From: JAAZZY01 sp964612505
GTDB lineage: Bacteria > Chlamydiota > Chlamydiia > Chlamydiales > JAAZZY01
NCBI GenBank assembly: GCA_964612505.1
Contig: CAZTEX010000020.1
Coordinates: 1-23,836, forward strand
DNA: 23,836 nucleotides
Direction: 5' to 3'
Every line of letters begins with the position of its first letter. Within the stretch, counting starts at the first letter, position 1. A program made the translations under genes and the position numbers. Below, piece by piece: positions 7,403-15,698 of the stretch. The notes beneath the pieces were generated by a model that was given only the letters and a program-made list of their open reading frames with translations, did no database searches and was not told the origin of the DNA.

Positions 7403-8143
7403 TTATTGCACAATTTGTTTTTTGAGCCAATTAGCACCTTCTTCAAAGATATGAAAGAGAGTTCCATGGCCAAATTGGCCTGTCGATGGTGTAATAAATA
7501 ATTCAGCACTCATAGAACGAACTCGCTGCTGATAGGCATATTCAGCTAGATTATAAATAAATTGAAAAGCATTTTTAGTGCCGACGCGCATATCGCGGTT
7601 GCCTATATAGTAGCGCAATTGTTTATAGATTAAATCTTTATAACAATGGTTTAAGGAGAGAGTATCATCCTGATCGTGGCTAAGAATGTTGTGGGATTCC
7701 GATAAAGCTTTTAAGTCAGTTACTGGAGCAAAGGCTAAAATGGCCTTGACTTCTTTTAGAGTCCCTACATGGGTGGCTATAAATCCCCCCCTAGATAACC
7801 CCATGGTCGCAATATTTTCTGTGGAGAGTTTCGTTTCTAGGAGATGAAGGATAAAACTTTTAGCATCTTGAATAAATTTAGAAAGCTCAGCTCTGTTTTC
7901 TACCCAGTAGGCCATGGCTTTCAGTTTATCATAACCTTTGCCATGCCCGGGCAGGGTGATAGAAAAGATGCGAATATTATTTTGCTCAAGAACTTTAGCA
8001 GGCTGGTTGTACGGATCTAAATTGAGGCTTTCTTCTGCGCAAAGTGAAAAATAGAGGACGGTGGGATAAGCTCCTTGAGTCAATGGGGGCCCTAAATATC
8101 TAATATCAAGCTTTGGAAAATCTAAATAAACTTGAGAACTCAT
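7403..8143 (-). CDS. Alpha/beta hydrolase
   Basis: A 246-residue cytosolic alpha/beta hydrolase. The nucleophile elbow is MGLSRGGF with Ser117. The likely acid is Asp184 in GNRDMRV, and the likely catalytic His is His226 in FGHGT, all in the usual order. The oxyanion-side loop reads ITLPGHGKGYDK (about 62-73). Substrate is unknown; esterases and acyl-ester hydrolases of this fold are many. The start ATG overlaps the pcnB stop as ATGA (8140-8143), so translation should be coupled to pcnB. A gap of 49 bp separates it from the glycosyltransferase gene, the largest gap in the cluster, so a second internal promoter there cannot be excluded. Confidence 0.85.
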   Translation of the reverse strand: MSSQVYLDFPKLDIRYLGPPLTQGAYPTVLYFSLCAEESLNLDPYNQPAKVLEQNNIRIFSITLPGHGKGYDKLKAMAYWVENRAELSKFIQDAKSFILHLLETKLSTENIATMGLSRGGFIATHVGTLKEVKAILAFAPVTDLKALSESHNILSHDQDDTLSLNHCYKDLIYKQLRYYIGNRDMRVGTKNAFQFIYNLAEYAYQQRVRSMSAELFITPSTGQFGHGTLFHIFEEGANWLKKQIVQ

Positions 8144-9336
8144 ACTTTATTGCGAGTATTAATGCGTCTGAATTTACTATATTCTTGCGCGCAGCGATCA
8201 TCTACAGAAGATCTTAAACCTAAAAATCGCAGCGCCAAAGGAAATTTTTTGTGCCCAATGAGCTTGAATTTTCGCGCGCGCTTTTTAGGATCAATGGGAG
8301 TAAATCGGTATTGAGCATTTAAAATAAAAGCAATGGTTTCACGCATCCATCTTGGAAAACGTGGAAAAGGATCGACGAGCGTTTCATGAATGAGGTCTTG
8401 AGTGAGAGCATAGATCTCTCCAAGGTGAGGCATTTTGTCTTGATCTAAGAAGTGAACTTGAATTTTTTTCTCAAGAAGAGGAAACAAAAAGCATGAAAAT
8501 AAAACATTTTTTTCAGGCTGATGAATTTCTTGTTGATCTGCAAGTTGCAAAAACTGATGAGAAAGCTTTCTTGAATCAGTATCTAAAGAGTCTGCCAGTT
8601 GTGGGAATAAAATTTTTGTAAAGCCATACTGATCTAAAAGTTCAAAAAACTTAGATGATACTTTGGTCTCTAAAATTTTAAAAATCTCTCCTAAAATTCG
8701 ATCGGGAGAGCTTTTTAAAATTTCTTGGATGTTATCTTTAAGAGCTTGCTCTGTTTTATCGTCGAAGTTGAAATCTAAGCGAGCTTGAAATTTGAGCAAC
8801 CGAATCATCCGTACAGGATCTTGACGAAAGCGGATGTTAGGTTCCCCAATCGTTCTTAAAATTTTGTTTTCAATATCTTTAAGACCTTTTACATAATCAA
8901 TAATTGCGTGTTCTTCAGGATCATAAAGTAGTCCGTTGATCGTAAAATCACGGCGCATGGCATCTTCTTCTTCGGTCCCAAATTCATTGTCGTTGGTAAT
9001 GAAATTGTCTTCTTGAGTTTTGCCTGACCTAAAAGTGGAAACTTCTAACACTTTATTGCCAAAGCGGATATGAGCTAAGCGAAATCGTTTACCAATCAAT
9101 AAACAATTTTTGAAAAGAGCTTTAATTTCATCAGGTTTGGCAGAGGTAGCAATGTCAAAATCCTTAGGGGGAATATGTAGCAGCAAGTCGCGAACACTTC
9201 CACCTACTAAATAGGCGCTATATCCATGCCTTTTTAATCTATGAATAACTTTTAGAGCATCTGCGTCTATCGTTTTATCGGATATGGCATGCTCTGAGCT
9301 AAGAAATATTTTAGGTTGCACAAAAATCGAATTCAA
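8140..9336 (-). CDS. pcnB: Poly(A) polymerase I / tRNA nucleotidyltransferase family protein
   Basis: A 398-residue class II nucleotidyltransferase. The catalytic head has YLVGGSVRDLLL and PKDFDIATSAKP with the two metal-binding Asp residues, then LLIGKRFRLAHIRFG, which resembles E. coli PcnB more than CCA-adding enzymes. RRDFTINGLLYDP and RFRQDPVRMIRLLKF follow. It would add 3' poly(A) tails that promote RNA decay, though a CCA-adding role cannot be ruled out by eye. No ATG is available near the N-terminus: the frame opens with TTG at 9336, with GTG at 9321 as an alternative, and neither has a good Shine-Dalgarno sequence. A good promoter lies about 30 bp upstream. As in Chlamydia, it is a neighbour of lpxB, here separated by three genes. 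It is first in the minus-strand cluster. Confidence 0.88.
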   Translation of the reverse strand: MNSIFVQPKIFLSSEHAISDKTIDADALKVIHRLKRHGYSAYLVGGSVRDLLLHIPPKDFDIATSAKPDEIKALFKNCLLIGKRFRLAHIRFGNKVLEVSTFRSGKTQEDNFITNDNEFGTEEEDAMRRDFTINGLLYDPEEHAIIDYVKGLKDIENKILRTIGEPNIRFRQDPVRMIRLLKFQARLDFNFDDKTEQALKDNIQEILKSSPDRILGEIFKILETKVSSKFFELLDQYGFTKILFPQLADSLDTDSRKLSHQFLQLADQQEIHQPEKNVLFSCFLFPLLEKKIQVHFLDQDKMPHLGEIYALTQDLIHETLVDPFPRFPRWMRETIAFILNAQYRFTPIDPKKRARKFKLIGHKKFPLALRFLGLRSSVDDRCAQEYSKFRRINTRNKV

Positions 9337-9363
9337 ATTTTCACTATTTTACATAATGATGTC

Positions 9364-9391
9364 ATTTTAAAAAACAGAGGATATTCGTCAA
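9364..9391 (-). promoter_or_regulatory. Sigma70-like promoter for pcnB and its cluster
   Basis: Read on the minus strand, TTGACG (9391-9386) is followed after 16 bp by TAAAAT (9369-9364). Each hexamer matches the consensus at five of six positions. Transcription would begin near 9357, leaving a leader of only about 20 nt before the TTG start of pcnB. It could drive the whole six-gene cluster down to the acyltransferase gene. Confidence 0.5.
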
Positions 9392-9503
9392 GATCGAAAT
9401 AACGCTTAAAAAAGGATATTCTCGAGAAAGTTCAATAAAAAAATTAATCATTTGCAAAAAAAAATCTTTAAAAGATACCTTTTTAAGAAAAAATGAGAAG
9501 GTT

Positions 9504-10607
9504 ATGAAACGTTTTAAGCATTTAGCGTTTTTTCTGAGTTTTGCCATTTTCTTATGTTCTGCGTCTTTGGATGCAAGAAAGCTTGAGCAGTTGGTACCTT
9601 CAAATAATGAAGAAATCAATAGAGAGAAATTGTTACTCTTATTATCAGGGGAATGGGTCTCTCGCGCTCTTTATGTTGCCGTGAAGCTAGAAATAGCTGA
9701 CTATTTACAGTCAGGTCCAAAAACGGCTCAAGAATTAGCAGCTCTAACAAAATCGAATCCAGAGTCATTGTCTCGAATTCTTCATATGCTTGCTGGTTTT
9801 GATGTTTTTAATGAAATAGCTCCAAATACATTTTCAAATACAGAGATGGGCATCTTGCTAACTAAATCTAATCCAGAAACTCTGCATCATCTCACTTTGT
9901 TTTATGGGGGAGTTATCCACCAATCTATGGATTCATTATTAGATTCCGTTCAAACAGGGACGCCAGCTTTTCAACTTACTTTTAATCAACCAGTCTTTAG
10001 CTATTTTAAAGAGAACCCATTAGCAAAAGCCCTCTTTCAAAAATCAATGAAAGAAAAATCGATGGCGGTGATTCGATCTGCTTTAGCTCAGTATGATTTC
10101 ACTCCTTTTAAAACGATTTATGATATTGGGGGCGGATATGGGCATTTCATGCAAGCTCTTTTAAGTCATTGTTCACACCTTCAAGGAGCTCTTTTTGAAC
10201 TTCCTGAAGTAATTACTTCTATCAAAGAGCAAAATCCAGGATGGGAAAATAATCGCTGTGAATTAATCAGTGGTGATTTTTTCAAATCTCTACCAAAAGA
10301 GGGCGATCTTTATCTTCTAAAATCGGTATTGCATGATTGGGATGACAAGCAATGTAAGCAAATTCTTACCAATTGTCATCAGGCCATGGATTCTCACAGT
10401 CGGTTATTAATTATTGAGGTAGTTCTTAAACCTAAAGATGAGTCTATTTATGCCAATTGCATGGATGTTTTGATGCTTGCTGTAACAGGTGGCAAAGAAA
10501 GAAGTTTAAATGATTTTGAACAAATGTTGGATAAAACAGGATTTGTTATAGAACGTGTTTATCCCACTTCGACGGAATTTTCAATTTTAGAAGTGAAGAA
10601 AAAATAA
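9504..10607 (+). CDS. SAM-dependent O-methyltransferase with N-terminal signal peptide
   Basis: A 367-residue enzyme of the Methyltransf_2 family (acetylserotonin and small-molecule O-methyltransferase type). An N-terminal winged-helix dimerisation region (about 45-120) is followed by a Rossmann methyltransferase domain. That domain has YDIGGGYGHF (SAM loop, about 206-215), ALFELPEV, SGDFF, and LKSVLHDWDD, whose His277 is the usual general base. Ahead of this is an apparent Sec signal peptide: basic MKRFKH, a hydrophobic core LAFFLSFAIFLCSA, then cleavage probably near residues 20-24. There is no proper lipobox. The ATG at 9504 has AGAAGG only 2 nt upstream, which is close. An exported member of this family is unexpected because SAM is cytoplasmic; the host could supply it. 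It lies between two conserved chlamydial gene blocks. Substrate is unknown. Confidence 0.85.
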   Translation: MKRFKHLAFFLSFAIFLCSASLDARKLEQLVPSNNEEINREKLLLLLSGEWVSRALYVAVKLEIADYLQSGPKTAQELAALTKSNPESLSRILHMLAGFDVFNEIAPNTFSNTEMGILLTKSNPETLHHLTLFYGGVIHQSMDSLLDSVQTGTPAFQLTFNQPVFSYFKENPLAKALFQKSMKEKSMAVIRSALAQYDFTPFKTIYDIGGGYGHFMQALLSHCSHLQGALFELPEVITSIKEQNPGWENNRCELISGDFFKSLPKEGDLYLLKSVLHDWDDKQCKQILTNCHQAMDSHSRLLIIEVVLKPKDESIYANCMDVLMLAVTGGKERSLNDFEQMLDKTGFVIERVYPTSTEFSILEVKKK

Positions 10608-10639
10608 GGCTTTAGCTTTATAGAAGGTTCATTAACGAG

Positions 10640-10663
10640 CAAATCTTGGCTAAACAAGATTTG
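10640..10663. terminator. Perfect 9-bp hairpin at convergent gene ends
   Basis: CAAATCTTG (10640-10648) and CAAGATTTG (10655-10663) form a perfect 9-bp stem around a 6-nt loop. The hairpin covers the stop codon of the minus-strand orphan gene and lies 33 bp past the methyltransferase stop. Neither side has a T-run, so it may be a weak bidirectional terminator or an RNA-stabilising 3' hairpin. Confidence 0.45.
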
Positions 10664-12275
10664 GCAAAAACGCATCGATAAATTCATTAAAAATGCGGTT
10701 GAAGGTGACCGTTCTTTCTTCTAAACCTGCAAATTCAAGTACGCAAAAAATGAATTGCTCGATGAGTTGTGCTTCTTCTAGTACTCGAGCGCGGATAGCA
10801 GGGTCTACATCTGCTAATTCAAATTGTAAAAGAATTTGTCGATCATCTCGTGAAGAGCTTTGGTTGACAGCCAGCTGGGCGAGCATGCGGATAAAAAGTG
10901 CGCTACGCAGTTGAGCTAATGTTATCCCTTCTACTTGTAGAGGGTCTGTGATCTTAATTTGTTTTTTATGATCTCCATAAAAAGCTTCCTTAGCTTTTTT
11001 CAAACGCTCACTTTGCAGCATAAAAGCGTCAACAAGTGCTTTTCCAGCTTCATTGCGATTGACATTCTCAACACTTAGCTTATTATTTTCATTTCCGAGT
11101 AAGAAGACATTCTCTTGTTTAGGGAAGAAAAAAGATCTCTTTTTTGTAGTAATAAGCACATCTGTAAAGTGGGCAGTCTTAGGAGCTTTCACTCCCTCTA
11201 GCTGACCTAAATTGGCATTCACACAAAAATGCAACGGAAACTGAGTGGCAAAGTGCTGTAGATGATTATTTTCTAAATCTTGTGTATGTCGTCCTTTTCT
11301 TAGCGGGACATGATAATGCATGCGAACTTCATCATTGCTGATGGGTTTTTTATGATCTGTAAAGTTAATTTTGCCTCTAGAAGTAATAGCTGTGTTCAAA
11401 ATTTCTCTTGGATTTGAGAAGCTTTTTCCTGAATAAGAGTACCATACGTCACGATCTTTGGCGAGCGCTTCGGCTCTTTCCGCTGTCTCGTAATGTAATG
11501 CTCGTAATGAAGCACTGGATTGGTGAGTATCTTTAGAGGCTCTCATTTTAATGTGACTAGTTAAAGAGTTTGCCTTATTACGCAGTTGTCCGGGCGTTAA
11601 GCTGTTTGTATAGTTTGTAAAGGAATTGACAGAAGCAATAATCAAAGAGGGATATTTTTTGGCTAAAAGGTTAATAATGGTGATATCTGCAGGATCAACG
11701 CTTGTAGAGGATCTTTCAAGTATACCATCTTTTAAATAGCAAACTTCAAAGGATGCTTGGTCAGAGGTAAAACCTAATCCGCATACTTTAGTAGCTTCTG
11801 GAGGAATTAAATCGGGAGATGATTCTAGATATTTTGTGATTAAGTTTTCGATTGCTGTCCATGATGCGGGTTCCACTTTAATAGGGGCAGCAACTCCTTC
11901 AGCGTTAAACGGACCAAAAGACTGTTTAAGCTTAATTTGTTGACCTTTGAAGGTAAAAGAATGAGTTTTTTCAGCCGGTTTATTCAAGACATTTTGAGCT
12001 GCGGTATTGGTATTAGCGGTGGTTCCCGATAGAGGTTGTTGCATGGGACTTGCTTGCATTGGTAATCCAGAAGCTTGAGCCGGTCTTAACTGCGGAATAA
12101 GGTGCAGCTGCTTTAGAAGATGAGGAGGGACTATCTGCGCTTGTTGTTCTAAGCTTAAACTTCTAAATTGAGGGTACATATGGGGAAGAGCTACCCCATT
12201 AGTATGGGTAACGAGCTTGTTATCAGGTGTAAAAATGGACTGTAGTCCCTGATAAGGGTTGGATTGTATAGTCAT
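10650..12275 (-). CDS. Hypothetical protein, 541 residues, no recognised domain
   Basis: I do not recognise this protein. The frame opens at a GTG (12281), but ATG at 12275 is preferred because AGG (12283-12281) sits 5 nt before it. The N-terminus is polar with no signal peptide. A Gln/Pro/Ser/Thr-rich low-complexity stretch lies at about residues 60-105 and looks like a disordered linker. The rest reads as a mixed alpha/beta soluble protein with a basic, Asn/His-rich middle and a hydrophobic helical C-terminus. There are no membrane segments. A polar N-terminus followed by a disordered linker is common in chlamydial type III effectors, but that is only suggestive. It has its own near-consensus promoter and stands between the methyltransferase and glmM, interrupting otherwise conserved neighbourhoods. 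Confidence 0.8.
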   Translation of the reverse strand: MTIQSNPYQGLQSIFTPDNKLVTHTNGVALPHMYPQFRSLSLEQQAQIVPPHLLKQLHLIPQLRPAQASGLPMQASPMQQPLSGTTANTNTAAQNVLNKPAEKTHSFTFKGQQIKLKQSFGPFNAEGVAAPIKVEPASWTAIENLITKYLESSPDLIPPEATKVCGLGFTSDQASFEVCYLKDGILERSSTSVDPADITIINLLAKKYPSLIIASVNSFTNYTNSLTPGQLRNKANSLTSHIKMRASKDTHQSSASLRALHYETAERAEALAKDRDVWYSYSGKSFSNPREILNTAITSRGKINFTDHKKPISNDEVRMHYHVPLRKGRHTQDLENNHLQHFATQFPLHFCVNANLGQLEGVKAPKTAHFTDVLITTKKRSFFFPKQENVFLLGNENNKLSVENVNRNEAGKALVDAFMLQSERLKKAKEAFYGDHKKQIKITDPLQVEGITLAQLRSALFIRMLAQLAVNQSSSRDDRQILLQFELADVDPAIRARVLEEAQLIEQFIFCVLEFAGLEERTVTFNRIFNEFIDAFLPNLV

Positions 12276-12307
12276 AAGCACCTAAAATTAAATATCTTCC
12301 TAGTAAG

Positions 12308-12336
12308 ATGTTAACAAAAAAATAACTCCTTGTCAA
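12308..12336 (-). promoter_or_regulatory. Near-consensus promoter of the 541-residue orphan gene
   Basis: On the minus strand a perfect TTGACA (12336-12331) is followed after exactly 17 bp by TAACAT (12313-12308), four of six to consensus. The start site would lie near 12301, about 25 nt before the ATG at 12275. The spacer includes a run of seven T. It is the best -35 box seen in the window. Confidence 0.6.
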
Positions 12337-12463
12337 GACTTTTTTTAGGGGCCGAATTGGGGGTTAAAATTATAAGTATTTAAAAATAAGAGTATTATAA
12401 ATTTAGGATTGCCGTATGGTTGCAGTAAAATAATAGTGGCGCTATCCTGCAAAGCAATTTCAA

Positions 12464-12468
12464 AAGGA
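12464..12468 (+). promoter_or_regulatory. Shine-Dalgarno that fixes the glmM start
   Basis: AAGGA at 12464-12468 stands 6 nt before the ATG at 12475. It decides for the start that gives the conserved GlmM N-terminus MARKLFGTDGIRG, against an upstream in-frame TTG at 12409. Confidence 0.75.
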
Positions 12469-12474
12469 ATCTTT

Positions 12475-13833
12475 ATGGCCAGAAAGTTGTTTGGTACAGA
12501 TGGCATTCGGGGGCGTGCTAATGCTTACCCAATGAATGTTGAAACGACCCTTTCTTTAGGGCGCGCCTTTGGACAGTGGCTTCGTCAAAGTAATAAAGGA
12601 AAAGTTCGAGTCGTTATTGGCAAAGATACAAGACTCTCTGGCTACATCTTTGAGAATGCTCTGATTGCGGGTCTTTGCTCGATGGGGATTGACACATTAA
12701 TGGTAGGTCCTTTGCCGACTCCTGGAGTTGCTTTTATTACACGGGCCTATCGAGCTGATGCAGGCGTTGTTATTTCCGCCTCGCATAACCCCTACTATGA
12801 CAATGGAATTAAATTCTTTACTGGCGATGGGTATAAATTTCCGGATTCGCTAGAAAAAAATATTGAAGATCTCATGGCTGAAGAGAGCTTTGAAAAATGT
12901 CTGCCTCCAGATGAAAAGCTGGGTAAAAATAGCAAGATTGATGATGCAGATGGGCGCTATATTGAATTTGTTAAAGCTACATTACCAAGACGCTTTTCTT
13001 TTGCAGGCTTGCGTGTCGTACTTGATTGCGCCAATGGGGCCGCTTTTAGAGTAGGTCCTCTGGCTTTGAAAGAACTCGATGCGGAGGTTTTTTGTGAAAA
13101 TGTCCTTCCAAACGGTTTAAATATTAATGAGCATTGTGGGGCGCTTCATGTCGAGAGCTTAAGAAAGTCTGTATTAGAACACAGATCTGATGTTGGAATT
13201 GCTTTTGATGGTGATGCCGACCGGGTGATTATGATCGATGAGAACGGCAGCATTGTTGACGGAGACATGATTTTAGCCATTTGCGCAAAAGAACTACAAA
13301 GTCGCAATGAACTTGTCAACAATTGTGTAGTTGGGACTGTGATGAGCAACTTTGGTTTAGTAAAATGTATGGAAAGATTGGGCATTGACTTTGTGCAAGC
13401 GCAAGTAGGTGATCGCTACGTCATCAGTAAAATGCTTGAGCATCAAGCTATTTTAGGAGGAGAACAAAGTGGACATCTTATCTTCTCAGATCACAATACA
13501 ACTGGAGATGGTTTAGTTTCAGCGTTGCAAGTTTTAAGAATTATGAAACAACGTAAAAAGAAGCTTTCCGTTCTAACAAAAATTATGGAACGCTATCCTC
13601 AAGTTCTTTTAAATATTAAAGTTTCTACCAAACCACAGATCAAAGAGATTCCTGGTTTAACGAAATCTATTGAGAAAATTCAGCAAAAACTAGACAATAA
13701 GGGTCGTGTACTTATTCGTTATTCGGGCACTGAAAATGTTTGTCGCATTATGTTAGAAGGGCCTAGTATTTCTTGTTGTCAGCGTTATGCAAAATCTCTT
13801 GCCGATATTATAAAAGAGCAAATTGGTATTTAA
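12475..13833 (+). CDS. glmM: Phosphoglucosamine mutase
   Basis: GlmM converts glucosamine-6-phosphate to glucosamine-1-phosphate on the way to UDP-GlcNAc, the precursor of lipid A and peptidoglycan. The 452-residue protein has the usual family length and all signature sites: KLFGTDGIRG at the N-terminus, the catalytic phosphoserine loop VISASHNP (Ser103), the metal-binding FDGDADR (Asp245, Asp247, Asp249), and the phosphate-binding RYSGTENVCRIMLEG near the C-terminus. In the last motif Tyr replaces the more usual Pro. The stop is 3 nt before the glmS ATG, so the two are co-transcribed and act one after the other in the pathway. This order matches Chlamydia. Upstream DNA (12337-12474) is AT-rich and must hold the promoter, but no candidate is clearly better than others. 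Confidence 0.97.
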   Translation: MARKLFGTDGIRGRANAYPMNVETTLSLGRAFGQWLRQSNKGKVRVVIGKDTRLSGYIFENALIAGLCSMGIDTLMVGPLPTPGVAFITRAYRADAGVVISASHNPYYDNGIKFFTGDGYKFPDSLEKNIEDLMAEESFEKCLPPDEKLGKNSKIDDADGRYIEFVKATLPRRFSFAGLRVVLDCANGAAFRVGPLALKELDAEVFCENVLPNGLNINEHCGALHVESLRKSVLEHRSDVGIAFDGDADRVIMIDENGSIVDGDMILAICAKELQSRNELVNNCVVGTVMSNFGLVKCMERLGIDFVQAQVGDRYVISKMLEHQAILGGEQSGHLIFSDHNTTGDGLVSALQVLRIMKQRKKKLSVLTKIMERYPQVLLNIKVSTKPQIKEIPGLTKSIEKIQQKLDNKGRVLIRYSGTENVCRIMLEGPSISCCQRYAKSLADIIKEQIGI

Positions 13834-13836
13834 AAT

Positions 13837-15663
13837 ATGTGTGGAATCTTTGGTTATGTTGGAAGTCAAAAAGCTGTTCCGATTGTTATTGAAGGTCTCA
13901 AATTACTTGAATATCGGGGTTATGACTCTGCAGGTATTGCAGGAATAGAAAATGGAAAGCCTCTTTTTTATAAAGACAAAGGAAAAGTGGCTTCTCTTGC
14001 TAAAATGATTGAACAAAAGCAGTTGGAGCTTAAAGCCGCCATTGCTCACACTCGTTGGGCAACCCATGGGGGCGTTGAAACAAAGAATGCTCACCCTCAT
14101 TTTGATATGAATGAAACTCTTGCAATTGTCCACAATGGGATTATTGAAAATCATCTCAAATTGAAAACCTTACTCGAACGCAATAATGTTGAATTTCAAT
14201 CAGAAACTGATTCTGAAGTGATAGCTCAATTAATGGGGTTTTATTACAAAGGAGACCTTTTAAAAGCACTTTCTAAAACCATTGCTAGATTAGAGGGTGC
14301 CTTTGCCATTGCCGGTGTCCATCAGGGACATCCCGATCAAATCTTTATTGCAGCCAAAGGAAGCCCTTTAGCTGTAGGCGTGGGTGATGGGGAATATTTT
14401 ATTTCTTCTGATGTAAATGGATTTTTAAAACACACCAATAAAGTGATGTTTTTAAAAGATGGAGAAATGGGTATTTTAAATAAAGATGGGTTTGAAATCT
14501 ACGATAGTAAAAACAAACGCATTATTAAAGAAATTGAACAAATTAAGAGCAGTGGATTTGAAATTTCCAAACTCGACTTTGAACATTATACGTTAAAAGA
14601 AATTCACGATCAGCCCGAAGCAATTAGTAGACTGTTAATTTCTCGTTTTGATGAAGAATTTGGCGCTGTCTGTTTAAACGATATGGGAATTAATGAAAGT
14701 GAACTTTTAGAAACTTCCAGAATTTTAATCCTCGCTTGTGGAACTTCTTGGCATGCTGGATTTATTGGCTCTTATTTATTTGAATCTCTTTCACGAATAC
14801 CGACACAAGTTGAAATCTCTTCTGAATTTCGTTATAAAAATCCAATTGTTTTAAAAGATACTTTGGTAATTGCCATTTCTCAATCTGGAGAAACGGCCGA
14901 TACGATTGCTGCCGTTCATGAGCTAAAAGCAAAAGGGGCGAAAGTAATTGCTATTTGCAATCGAGAAGAGTCAACTCTTTCACGCATTACAGATCATACC
15001 CTGCTCATTAAAGCTGGTCCTGAAATAGGGGTTTGTTCTACCAAAGCTTTCACGAATCAAGTAGTTCTATTATCTTTACTAGCCTTGCATCTAGGGCGCA
15101 TGCATCATCAGAGTAAAGAAGAAGGTTTATATTTCATTCGAGAAATTAAAAAGCTGCCTCAGTTGGCTAAGGAAATTTTAAAGCGTAGTAAACATATTGA
15201 AGCCTTGGCTAAAAAATATAATCATTTTCCTAACTTCTTTTATTTGGGAAGAAGCTACATGTATCCAGCTAGCTTAGAAGCAGCATTAAAACTTAAAGAA
15301 ATTTCTTACATCAATGCTCAAGCATATCCAGCCGGAGAGCTCAAGCATGGTCCGATTGCTTTAATTGATGAAACTTGCCCAACCATTGCTCTTTGCAGCA
15401 ATCAACATACTTATACAAAACTACTCAGTAATTTGATGGAGGTCAAGGCGCGAAAAGGGCCTATTGTGGCCTTTGTCCCTCAAAATAGTCCGGGCATTGA
15501 AACCATTGCCGATGATATCTTTTGGCTTCCTGAAATCTGTGATGAGTTTGCGGCAGTCCCGATTTCAATCGCTCTTCAATTATTTGCTTACTTTATGGCT
15601 AAATATAGAGGTTGCGATATCGACCAACCTAGAAATTTGGCTAAATCGGTCACTGTTGAGTAA
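13837..15663 (+). CDS. glmS: Glutamine-fructose-6-phosphate aminotransferase (isomerizing)
   Basis: GlmS makes glucosamine-6-phosphate from fructose-6-phosphate and glutamine, the first step of hexosamine synthesis. The 608 residues match the family. The class II glutaminase domain starts MCGIFGYVG with catalytic Cys2, and LEYRGYDSAGIA, HTRWATHG and VHNGIIEN follow. Two SIS sugar-isomerase domains cover about 285-430 and 455-600, with LACGTSWHAG, ISQSGETADT and the C-terminal NLAKSVTVE. It follows glmM after 3 nt and has no strong Shine-Dalgarno sequence, which fits translational coupling. No glmS ribozyme is possible in so short a gap. Its product is the substrate of GlmM. Confidence 0.98.
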   Translation: MCGIFGYVGSQKAVPIVIEGLKLLEYRGYDSAGIAGIENGKPLFYKDKGKVASLAKMIEQKQLELKAAIAHTRWATHGGVETKNAHPHFDMNETLAIVHNGIIENHLKLKTLLERNNVEFQSETDSEVIAQLMGFYYKGDLLKALSKTIARLEGAFAIAGVHQGHPDQIFIAAKGSPLAVGVGDGEYFISSDVNGFLKHTNKVMFLKDGEMGILNKDGFEIYDSKNKRIIKEIEQIKSSGFEISKLDFEHYTLKEIHDQPEAISRLLISRFDEEFGAVCLNDMGINESELLETSRILILACGTSWHAGFIGSYLFESLSRIPTQVEISSEFRYKNPIVLKDTLVIAISQSGETADTIAAVHELKAKGAKVIAICNREESTLSRITDHTLLIKAGPEIGVCSTKAFTNQVVLLSLLALHLGRMHHQSKEEGLYFIREIKKLPQLAKEILKRSKHIEALAKKYNHFPNFFYLGRSYMYPASLEAALKLKEISYINAQAYPAGELKHGPIALIDETCPTIALCSNQHTYTKLLSNLMEVKARKGPIVAFVPQNSPGIETIADDIFWLPEICDEFAAVPISIALQLFAYFMAKYRGCDIDQPRNLAKSVTVE

Positions 15664-15668
15664 AAAGC

Positions 15669-15698
15669 TTGTAAGTCCAGATTTTATTGTGGTACAAT
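15669..15698 (+). promoter_or_regulatory. Candidate promoter for tyrP
   Basis: TTGTAA (15669-15674), then 18 bp, then TACAAT (15693-15698), placed just after the glmS stop and 36 bp before the tyrP ATG. The -10 hexamer matches consensus at five positions and the -35 at four. It would allow tyrP to be made independently of glmMS. Confidence 0.4.

Noticed and set aside
9362..9619. Minus-strand open frame of 85 codons overlapping the methyltransferase start
   Set aside because: It overlaps the signal-peptide codons of a well-supported gene in antisense, contains the pcnB promoter region, and has a low-complexity, Phe-rich product.
12294..12312. Short dyad ATCTT-N6-AAGAT near the orphan promoter as an operator
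   Set aside because: Only five base pairs in AT-rich DNA; expected by chance and no regulator is nearby.
12409..12474. 22-residue N-terminal extension of GlmM starting at a TTG
   Set aside because: The conserved family N-terminus and a good AAGGA site both point to the ATG at 12475.
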